DNA of 49,476 bases from Falseniella ignava CCUG 37419 (GTDB taxonomy: Bacteria > Bacillota > Bacilli > Lactobacillales > Aerococcaceae): positions 499,407-548,882 of the forward strand of contig NZ_JH932300.1 of the NCBI RefSeq assembly GCF_000301055.1, written 5' to 3'. Shown here in pieces: positions 42,924-49,476 of the stretch (positions are counted from its first letter, which is position 1; the number at the start of each line of letters is the position of its first letter). The notes under the pieces are model-generated. The model was not told the origin of the DNA. It did not search any database and saw only the letters and a program-made list of their open reading frames with translations. The translations under genes were made by a program, and so were the position numbers.

Positions 42924-45900
42924 ATGTCGAAAAATCGGCACTTATTTGAATTATTATTAGATCACTTAAAGATTAATGATTCAGACTTGCTGGAAACTTT
43001 ATCTCGAACAGAATTAATAAAAGTTGAGATGTTAGTTCAGTCTCGGACTTGGCATTTTCATTTTTTAACACCGAATCAAATACCCGTCGATCAGTTTGTG
43101 TATTTTGAACAAGTGATGCGGGAATATTTCCAGCAAATGGGTTCGGTTGAAATTTGGTGGGAATACCAAGAAACGCCAACGTCTCAGTCGTTAGCAGCGT
43201 ATGCTCAAGCAATTATGCATTCTTGTGCCAGTGATTTACCGTTATTAAGAACCATGTTACACCAAAGTGCTTTAATGGTTGACCCCTCAATGATTCGCCT
43301 GGGTGTACCAAGTGCCCAATATATTCAAACTTTCCAGACGCATTACGAACCACTCTTATTAGCACGGTTTAAACAAGCGGGGCTAGCTGACTACACTTTT
43401 GAAGTCTATTTGGATGAGACGCGCTATGAACAAATGTCGCAAAAAACGATGCAACGTTTGAATGAAGAAGACGAAGCCAATCGAATTGCTGCGCTTGAAA
43501 TTGAAAAAGCACGTGAACAACAAGCGCCGCACAAAGAAGCGCCACAAGATGAAGATTTATTGATTGGGCGTGAACCTTCGAATAAGTTAGCGATTCCGCT
43601 TGTTGAATTAGATCAACCGCAAAACAACGTGGTCATTGAAGGACGTATCTTTAGTATTGACTTACGTGCACTTCGTTCGGGGTCGCACCTGTTAATGATG
43701 AATCTAACGGATTATACAAGTTCGATTACGTTGAAGATGTTCTCCAATCGACGCAATCCATTAGAAAAGTTGGAGCAGTTTAAGGAAGGAGAATGGATTC
43801 GAGCGGAAGGTGACGTGACAATTGACCGTTTCTCGAATGAATTAACCTTTGCTCCGCGCAGTATTCGTAAAATTATAAAAGCCTCGCGTCAAGATCAAGC
43901 GCCTGAAGATTGTCGTCGGATTGAGTTGCATGCCCATACGCAAATGAGTCAACTTGATGCGACCAACTCTGCCAAAGATTTAATTAAACAGGCTGCTGCT
44001 TGGGGACACAAAGCGATTGCCATCACGGATCACGGTGGGGTTCAAGCGTTCCCCGAAGCATATGCGGCAGGTAAAGACGCTGGTATTAAAGTGATTTATG
44101 GACTCGAAGCCAATATTGTGAACGATGGAGCGGAAGTGGCTTATGAGAGTGCACCGATCGAATTAGCGGAGGCTACCTATGTGGTCTTCGATATTGAAAC
44201 GACCGGACTTTCTGCTATTTATGACGATATCATTGAAATTGGGGCCGTCAAGATGCAAGGCGGGCAAGTGATTGATCGCTTTGAGACGTTTGTCAACCCT
44301 GGTTACCCGATTCCAGCGAATATTACCCAACTGACCAGTATTACCGACCATGACGTGAAGGATGCACCCATATTAGCCGACGTCTTAGGGAAGTTTCAAG
44401 CTTTTGCCGAAGGAAGCATCCTAGTCGCACACAATGCGAAATTTGATATTAACTTCATTATGAAATCCTACAAGAAAATTGGCCTTGATGCGGCACCTCA
44501 GCCAGCTATCGATACACTGGAATTATCGCGTCTCGTGAATCCGAATTTCGGTTCGCACGGGTTAGGTCAATTGGTCAAGCGCTACAATATTCACTTAGAG
44601 CACCATCACCGAGCGGTCTACGACTCGGAAGCGACAGGCTATTTGCTCTATAAATTATTGGAACAGGCTCAAGAGCAATTCCAAATGACCCAACACGATC
44701 AATTAAATAATCAGTTAGGGCAAGGGGACGCCTATAAACAAGGCCGTCCGTTCCATGCCATCCTATTGGTTAAAAACAATGCGGGCTTGAAGGACTTATT
44801 TAAGCTTGTCTCACATTCGAATGTCGATTATTTCTATCGCGTTCCACGAATTCCACGTAGTTTATTGAATCAATATCGCGAGGACTTATTAATCGGAACG
44901 GCTTGCGCTTCAGGTGAAGTTTTCACTGCCATGATGCAAGAAGGGTATGACGAAGCAAAGGAACTCGCTGAATATTACGACTATATTGAAATTCAGCCAC
45001 CGAGTGTCTATGAACCATTGGTTAAAGACGGTCTAATTCGTCATCAAGAAGATGTTTATCATATTTTAGAAAATATGATTCGATTAGGTGAAGAACTGGA
45101 CAAGCCGGTCGTAGTCACTGGAAACGTTCATTATTTGAACCCTGAAGATGCGATTTACCGTGAAGTTCTACAGGGGTCGATGAAAGCGAACTTGAACCGT
45201 GAAATCCACTTGCCGCCAGTTCATTTCCGAACGACCGATGAGATGTTAGCGGAGTTTGATTTTATTTCGGACGAGAAAGCCCAACAAATTGTGGTTGATA
45301 CGACCCATCAAATTGCGGACTTAATCGAAGAGGTGGAAGTCATCCATTCGGAACTATATCCACCAGTGATTGAGGGAGCTGACGAAGAAATTCGTGAGTT
45401 AACTTATAATAAAGCCTACGAACTCTATGGCAATCCACTGCCGGAAATTGTAGAAGCGCGGATCCAAAAAGAGCTGGATAGTATTATTAAACACGGTTTT
45501 GCGGTAATTTATTTAATCTCACAAAAATTAGTGAAGAAAAGTAATGATGACGGCTACTTAGTTGGTTCAAGGGGATCGGTTGGATCGAGTTTGGTGGCGA
45601 CTTTAACGGGAATTACCGAGGTCAATCCTTTAGCGCCGCACTACTACTGTCCATCGTGTCAATTTAGCGAGTTCTTTACCGATGGTTCTTCAGCCAAATC
45701 AGGCTATGATTTGCCGGATAAACAATGTCCAAAATGTGGCGAAAAACTATGTAAAGAAGGGCAAGATATTCCGTTTGAGACGTTCTTAGGATTTTACGGG
45801 GATAAAGTTCCCGATATCGACTTGAACTTCTCAGGGGAATATCAAAGTCAAGCCCACGCCTATACTAAAGACCTTTTCGGGGTAGATTATGTCTACCGTG

Positions 45901-47231
45901 CTGGGACCATCGGAACGGTTGCTAATAAGACCGCTCACGGCTATATTAACGGCTATTTGGAGAAGCATGCAATGTACTTGCCACAAGCAGAGCGCGAACG
46001 AATTGCGAAGGGAATTGAAGGCGTCAAGCGGACGACTGGCCAGCATCCGGGCGGGATAATTGTTATTCCACATTATAAAGATGTGTTTGACTTCACGCCG
46101 ATTCAATATCCGGCTGATGCGACCGGTTCTGAGTGGCGTACGACCCACTTTGACTTCCATTCAATTCACGACAACGTCTTAAAACTAGATATACTCGGTC
46201 ACGATGATCCGACGATGATTCGGATGTTACAGGACTTGAGCGGCATCGATCCAATCTCAATTCCAGCGGTCGATACTGAAGTGATGAAGATTTTCCAAGG
46301 AACCGAAGTGCTTGGTGTGACGCCAGAACAGATTGGTTCTGAAACAGGTACGCTCGGTATTCCAGAATTTGGGACGGCCTTTGTACGTGGGATGCTATCT
46401 GAGACACGCCCAAGTACTTTTGCCGAGTTGCTACAAATTTCTGGACTGTCTCACGGGACGGATGTTTGGTTAGGAAATGCGCAAGATTTAATCAATCAAA
46501 ATATTGTTCCGCTCTCGGAAGTCATCGGCTGTCGGGATGATATTATGGTTGTTCTGATGCAACAAGGATTGGAAGACAGTGTGGCTTTCAAGATTATGGA
46601 AAGTGTCCGGAAAGGACGCGGCCTGACCGACGAGTGGCTCGCCGAGATGCGCGCCCACAATGTGCCCGAATGGTACATTGATTCCTGCTTGAAGATCAAA
46701 TATATGTTCCCGAAAGCCCATGCGGCTGCTTACGTCTTAATGGCACTGCGAGTCGCTTACTTTAAGGTTTACTACCCGATGTACTACTACTGTGCTTACT
46801 TTAGTGTCCGGGCGAAAGACTTCGACCTCGCTGCTATGTATCAAGGCAAGGAAATGGTCAAGCAGCGGATCCAAGAAATTAACGAAAAAGGCTTCGCTGC
46901 TTCACAAAAAGAAAAAGACTTATTAACTGAGCTGGAGATTGCTAACGAGATGCTCGAGCGTGGCTACCACTTTAAGATGGTAGACTTAGACCGCTCGCAA
47001 GCACATAACTTTGTGATCGACGGAGACAGCTTGATCCCACCGTTTCGCGCTGTGCCTGGGCTAGGAGCCAACGTGGCCGAGCAAATCGTCCAAGCCCGCG
47101 AAGAAGCTCCATTCTTATCGAAAGAAGACTTGCAAAAACGCGGTAAATCCTCAAAGTCAATCATCGAATACTTAGACGCCCACCAAGTCCTCTCTCACCT
47201 ACCTGACGAAGACCAGCTTAGCCTGTTCTAA
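42924..47231 (+). CDS. polC: DNA polymerase III PolC-type alpha subunit
   Basis: The Gram-positive replicative polymerase with built-in proofreading, 1435 residues. Layout: N-terminal domain, OB fold (about 235-320), PHP domain starting at RRIELHAHTQMSQLDATNSA (about 331-350), and a DEDDh exonuclease inserted into it (about 415-585, FDIETTG with D423 and E425). The PHP remainder follows, then the polymerase core. A zinc knuckle has CPSCQF and CPKCGEKLC, and the catalytic PDIDLNF has D964 and D966. AGGAGGGG precedes the ATG. The 3' part of the gene is noticeably richer in G and C than its 5' part. Confidence 0.96.
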   Translation: MSKNRHLFELLLDHLKINDSDLLETLSRTELIKVEMLVQSRTWHFHFLTPNQIPVDQFVYFEQVMREYFQQMGSVEIWWEYQETPTSQSLAAYAQAIMHSCASDLPLLRTMLHQSALMVDPSMIRLGVPSAQYIQTFQTHYEPLLLARFKQAGLADYTFEVYLDETRYEQMSQKTMQRLNEEDEANRIAALEIEKAREQQAPHKEAPQDEDLLIGREPSNKLAIPLVELDQPQNNVVIEGRIFSIDLRALRSGSHLLMMNLTDYTSSITLKMFSNRRNPLEKLEQFKEGEWIRAEGDVTIDRFSNELTFAPRSIRKIIKASRQDQAPEDCRRIELHAHTQMSQLDATNSAKDLIKQAAAWGHKAIAITDHGGVQAFPEAYAAGKDAGIKVIYGLEANIVNDGAEVAYESAPIELAEATYVVFDIETTGLSAIYDDIIEIGAVKMQGGQVIDRFETFVNPGYPIPANITQLTSITDHDVKDAPILADVLGKFQAFAEGSILVAHNAKFDINFIMKSYKKIGLDAAPQPAIDTLELSRLVNPNFGSHGLGQLVKRYNIHLEHHHRAVYDSEATGYLLYKLLEQAQEQFQMTQHDQLNNQLGQGDAYKQGRPFHAILLVKNNAGLKDLFKLVSHSNVDYFYRVPRIPRSLLNQYREDLLIGTACASGEVFTAMMQEGYDEAKELAEYYDYIEIQPPSVYEPLVKDGLIRHQEDVYHILENMIRLGEELDKPVVVTGNVHYLNPEDAIYREVLQGSMKANLNREIHLPPVHFRTTDEMLAEFDFISDEKAQQIVVDTTHQIADLIEEVEVIHSELYPPVIEGADEEIRELTYNKAYELYGNPLPEIVEARIQKELDSIIKHGFAVIYLISQKLVKKSNDDGYLVGSRGSVGSSLVATLTGITEVNPLAPHYYCPSCQFSEFFTDGSSAKSGYDLPDKQCPKCGEKLCKEGQDIPFETFLGFYGDKVPDIDLNFSGEYQSQAHAYTKDLFGVDYVYRAGTIGTVANKTAHGYINGYLEKHAMYLPQAERERIAKGIEGVKRTTGQHPGGIIVIPHYKDVFDFTPIQYPADATGSEWRTTHFDFHSIHDNVLKLDILGHDDPTMIRMLQDLSGIDPISIPAVDTEVMKIFQGTEVLGVTPEQIGSETGTLGIPEFGTAFVRGMLSETRPSTFAELLQISGLSHGTDVWLGNAQDLINQNIVPLSEVIGCRDDIMVVLMQQGLEDSVAFKIMESVRKGRGLTDEWLAEMRAHNVPEWYIDSCLKIKYMFPKAHAAAYVLMALRVAYFKVYYPMYYYCAYFSVRAKDFDLAAMYQGKEMVKQRIQEINEKGFAASQKEKDLLTELEIANEMLERGYHFKMVDLDRSQAHNFVIDGDSLIPPFRAVPGLGANVAEQIVQAREEAPFLSKEDLQKRGKSSKSIIEYLDAHQVLSHLPDEDQLSLF

Positions 47232-47234
47232 ACC

Positions 47235-47275
47235 AAAAACTCCACTGTTTTTAAGCGAAAACAGTGGAGTTTTTG
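47235..47275 (+). terminator. Strong terminator after polC
   Basis: A near-perfect 13-bp stem, ACTCCACTGTTTT / AAAACAGTGGAGT, flanked by A and T runs. It may act in both directions, and would then also stop minus-strand transcription leaving the repeat array. Confidence 0.9.
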
Positions 47276-47319
47276 TGTGCTGCCTGGGGTGGAGGCGGCG
47301 AATTAAAAAAAGACTGTTG

Positions 47320-47864
47320 ATTGGTCTGGCACTGGGTTCGCCAAACCAAAGTAGCTTTGTGATTGGTCTGGCATCGGGTTTGCCAAACCAAAGTAGCGCG
47401 ATAATTAGTTTGGCACTGAGCTCACCAAACCAAAGTAGAGCGTTAATTGGTCTGGCAGCGAGCTCGCCAAACTAAAGTAGCTTGTTGATTGGTCCGGTAC
47501 AGAGCTCACCAAACCAAAACCACCCAATAATTGGTCTGGTACCGTGTTCACCAAACCAAAGTAGCTTGTTGATTGGTCTGGCACTGGGATCACCAAACCA
47601 AAGTGGCTTGTTGATTGGTCCGGTACTGGGCTCACCAAACCAAAGTGTGCGTTAATTGGTCTGGCTCAGCAGTTGCCAAACCAAAGAAACGCGATAATTG
47701 GTCTGGCACTGAGCTCACCAAACCAAAGTAGCTTGATGATTGGTCTGGCACTGAGCTCACCAAACCAAAGTAGCTTGGGGATTGGTCTAGCTTCGGGTGA
47801 GCTGAACCAATATCAATCAAATTTTAGTCTCGCTCCACACTCACCAAACCAACCCCACTCCAAC
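47320..47864. repeat. Tandem repeat array 1: 13 units of 42 bp
   Basis: Thirteen head-to-tail units start at 47320, 47362, 47404, 47446, 47488, 47530, 47572, 47614 (41 bp), 47655, 47697, 47739, 47781 and 47823. Each has a left arm ATTGGTCTGG, about 10 variable bases, a right arm CCAAACCAAAG and a tail of about 11 bases drawn from a few classes (GTAGCTTGnTG, GTAGCGCGATA, GTAGAGCGTTA). The arms form an imperfect palindrome. The last two units, facing the NERD gene, are degraded. Because 42 is divisible by 3, several frames stay open; these are not believed to be genes. Confidence 0.95.
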
Positions 47865-47946
47865 AAATAAACTTTTTACCCAAAAAGATAAAATAAAAAA
47901 GTATTTTGACTCCTTTCAGTGTACTTATTGTTAAGGAGGAATTTCT

Positions 47947-48882
47947 ATGCAAAAAATGAATATGTACCTGTCTCGTTTTTTTCGAGGAGAGAACACTTAC
48001 AAATTAGGAAATTTAGTCGCTGGTTATTATGGGGAGCAAGATTTTTATCGCATCGCTGAAAATTTTAAACCCCACAACTCAATTTTAGTTAAGAATTTTA
48101 TTTTTGAATTCCCGTCTTTTGTACAAATTGATGCGCTAGTAATCACCGAACGCGAAATCCATTTGTACGAAGTAAAGAATTACGACGCGCACTGTTCAAT
48201 CAATGACGGGCGAATTTTCTATGATAATAAACGACTGAATCACAACCCGTTGTTTCAAATTACTCGTGCTGTTGAGGGTTTTAAAAATATATTGCATCAA
48301 GAAAAAATTATGTTGGAAGTTAAACCACATTTAGTTTTTATGCATCCCTTTGGCAGTTTTGAAACGGACGGGACTCACGTAGTTTCGCTGATGACACGTA
48401 ACCAACTTCGGGAGCATTTTCGACAAATGGTTAATTCGCCAGGAGGAGATTCTGCATATTCGCCGAAGAGCCTTCATGAAATTTTAAAAGCGTATCAGAT
48501 TGCAGATTGGCACAGTCCTCATGATACAAATCCAGTCGACTTTAATAAGTTGAAACGTGGAGTTTACTGTCTGAATTGTGGGAGCTTTCGTGTGAAATCA
48601 ATGCAGCACACGATTAAATGTTTGCATTGTGGGCATACTATTTCGAAAAAACTGGCAATCAATTACCTAATTGCAGAATGTAGCGCGCTCTATCCGAATG
48701 AAACGCTTCGTCCACAGGATGTTTTTCGGTTTTCAGATGGACTACTCGATAGAGGTTGGATTTACAAGATTCTTGCCAAAACTTTAGAACGAGAAAAGAG
48801 AGGATATTATTTCAAATTGGAAAAGAATCCTTACACTGATCAGATGCTCGAACTTTACAGCAAATTGAAGAGTAGAAGATAA
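47947..48882 (+). CDS. NERD-domain protein with C-terminal zinc ribbon
   Basis: A 311-residue protein. The NERD (nuclease-related) domain covers about 25-165: GE at 29-30, D62 in QIDALVI, then E75-V-K77 in LYEVKNYD. This gives the E, D, ExK pattern of PD-(D/E)xK enzymes. A zinc ribbon follows with C208-x2-C211 and C225-x2-C228 (YCLNCGS, KCLHCGH). The last 80 residues are basic. It has no signal peptide or membrane segment. AAGGAGG stands before the ATG; no clear promoter is seen in the AT-rich 80 bp upstream. It is flanked on both sides by the same 42-bp repeat family. NERD proteins are often accessory or defence-linked, and the target here is unknown. Confidence 0.88.
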   Translation: MQKMNMYLSRFFRGENTYKLGNLVAGYYGEQDFYRIAENFKPHNSILVKNFIFEFPSFVQIDALVITEREIHLYEVKNYDAHCSINDGRIFYDNKRLNHNPLFQITRAVEGFKNILHQEKIMLEVKPHLVFMHPFGSFETDGTHVVSLMTRNQLREHFRQMVNSPGGDSAYSPKSLHEILKAYQIADWHSPHDTNPVDFNKLKRGVYCLNCGSFRVKSMQHTIKCLHCGHTISKKLAINYLIAECSALYPNETLRPQDVFRFSDGLLDRGWIYKILAKTLEREKRGYYFKLEKNPYTDQMLELYSKLKSRR

Positions 48883-48904
48883 AAGTAGGAAGGGGTCCAA
48901 ATAA

Positions 48905-49476
48905 AGCCAAAACCACTTGATGATTGGTATGGTTCTTGAGTTGCAAAACCAAAGGAGCTTGGTGATTAGTCTGGCAGCGAGCTCACCAAACCAAAGTTAC
49001 CCGATAATTAGTCTGGCCCCGAGCCCACCAAACCAAAGCAGCTTGATAATTGGTCTTGCTCTGGGTTCGCCAAACCAAAGCAGCTCGATGATTGGTCTGG
49101 CTCTGGGTTCACCAAACCAAAGCAGCGCGATAATTAGTCTGGCCCCGAGCTCACCAAACCAAAGTAGTGCGTTAATTGGTCTGGCCCCAGGTCCACCAAA
49201 CCAAAGCCGCTCAATAATTGGTCTGGCCCAGAGCACACCAAACCAAAGTTACCCGATAATTAGTCTGGCCCCGAGCCCACCAAACCAAAGTTACCCGATA
49301 ATTAGTCTGGCCCCGAGCTCACCAAACCAAAGTAGTGCGTTAATTGGTCTGGCCCAGAGCACACCAGACCAAAGTTACCCGATAATTAGTCTGGCCCCGG
49401 GCTCACCAAACCAAAGTAGCTTGGTGATTAGTCTGGCAGCGAACCCACCAAACCAAAGCAGCGCAATAATTAGTCT
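48905..49476. repeat. Tandem repeat array 2: 13 full 42-bp units and more, open at the window edge
   Basis: After a half-unit remnant (48905-48922), full units begin at 48923 and recur every 42 bp without exception to 49427. A fourteenth starts at 49469 and is cut by the window end. The left arm is ATTAGTCTGG or ATTGGTCTGG and the right arm CCAAACCAAAG. The tails GTTACCCGATA and GTAGTGCGTTA recur, and the units at 49133 and 49301 are identical. The first unit, next to the NERD gene, is degraded. The array begins about 20-40 bp after the NERD stop codon with no terminator between. Confidence 0.95.

Noticed and set aside
47275-47870. Open reading frames of 62-77 codons with 14-residue periodicity inside array 1, on both strands
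   Set aside because: A 42-bp unit keeps frames open by arithmetic. The long frames in array 1 and array 2 read the unit in different frames (PDQSTSYFGLV-like versus LLWFGEPRARPII-like), and none has a ribosome binding site. A true repeat protein would keep one frame.
47320-49476. CRISPR array
   Set aside because: The conserved part is about 30 bp and the variable part is only about 10 plus 11 bp and is itself recycled between units. There are no unique 30-bp spacers and no cas genes.

Overview
The window looks like a chromosomal core region of a low-GC Gram-positive bacterium of the order Lactobacillales. The evidence is PolC with a built-in exonuclease, Asp23/FakA, CtsR boxes, a CcpA-type cre site, strong AGGAGG ribosome binding sites, and the order rnc-smc-HAD-ftsY-ylxM-ffh-rpsP-khpA-rimM-trmD-rplS. 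Aerococcaceae is a guess from overall feel; nothing here proves a genus. All genes but one are on the + strand.

Layout. 1-5727: asp23-like gene, fakA, recG, plsX and acpP, which link fatty-acid activation to phospholipid synthesis. 5767-13682: an oligopeptide ABC transporter (oppD-F-B-C plus two paralogous binding proteins, each with its own promoter) sitting between acpP and rnc. 13804-24387: RNase III, SMC, the SRP pathway (ftsY, ylxM, ffh) and the rpsP-khpA-rimM-trmD-rplS translation cluster. 24520-30022: a hypothetical protein, a YitT-type membrane protein, clpB under CtsR boxes, and an AI-2E-family membrane protein. 30037-31216: an IS481-like insertion sequence with an unusually long (25 bp) flanking direct repeat. 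31246-34564: rpsB, tsf, pyrH and frr. 34627-35184: the only minus-strand gene, a small secreted protein. 35433-39888: a THF riboswitch controlling folP-folB-folK-folE-folC and a NUDIX hydrolase. 40052-47231: uppS-cdsA-rseP, then polC.

The least ordinary part is the right end. Downstream of polC lie two long arrays of 42-bp tandem units (47320-47864, and 48923 to the window edge, where the second array is still running). Each unit contains an imperfect palindrome that folds best as minus-strand RNA. Between the arrays is one gene, for a NERD-domain (PD-(D/E)xK-like) protein with a C-terminal two-CxxC zinc ribbon. This array-nuclease-array arrangement is the best candidate for an undescribed system. 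A neutral minisatellite with a passenger gene is the main alternative.

Other items worth attention are the opp cassette splitting the usual acpP-rnc linkage, two Opp binding proteins that have signal peptides but no lipobox, a cre site lying on the -10 box of oppA1, and a visible terminator/antiterminator switch behind the THF aptamer.
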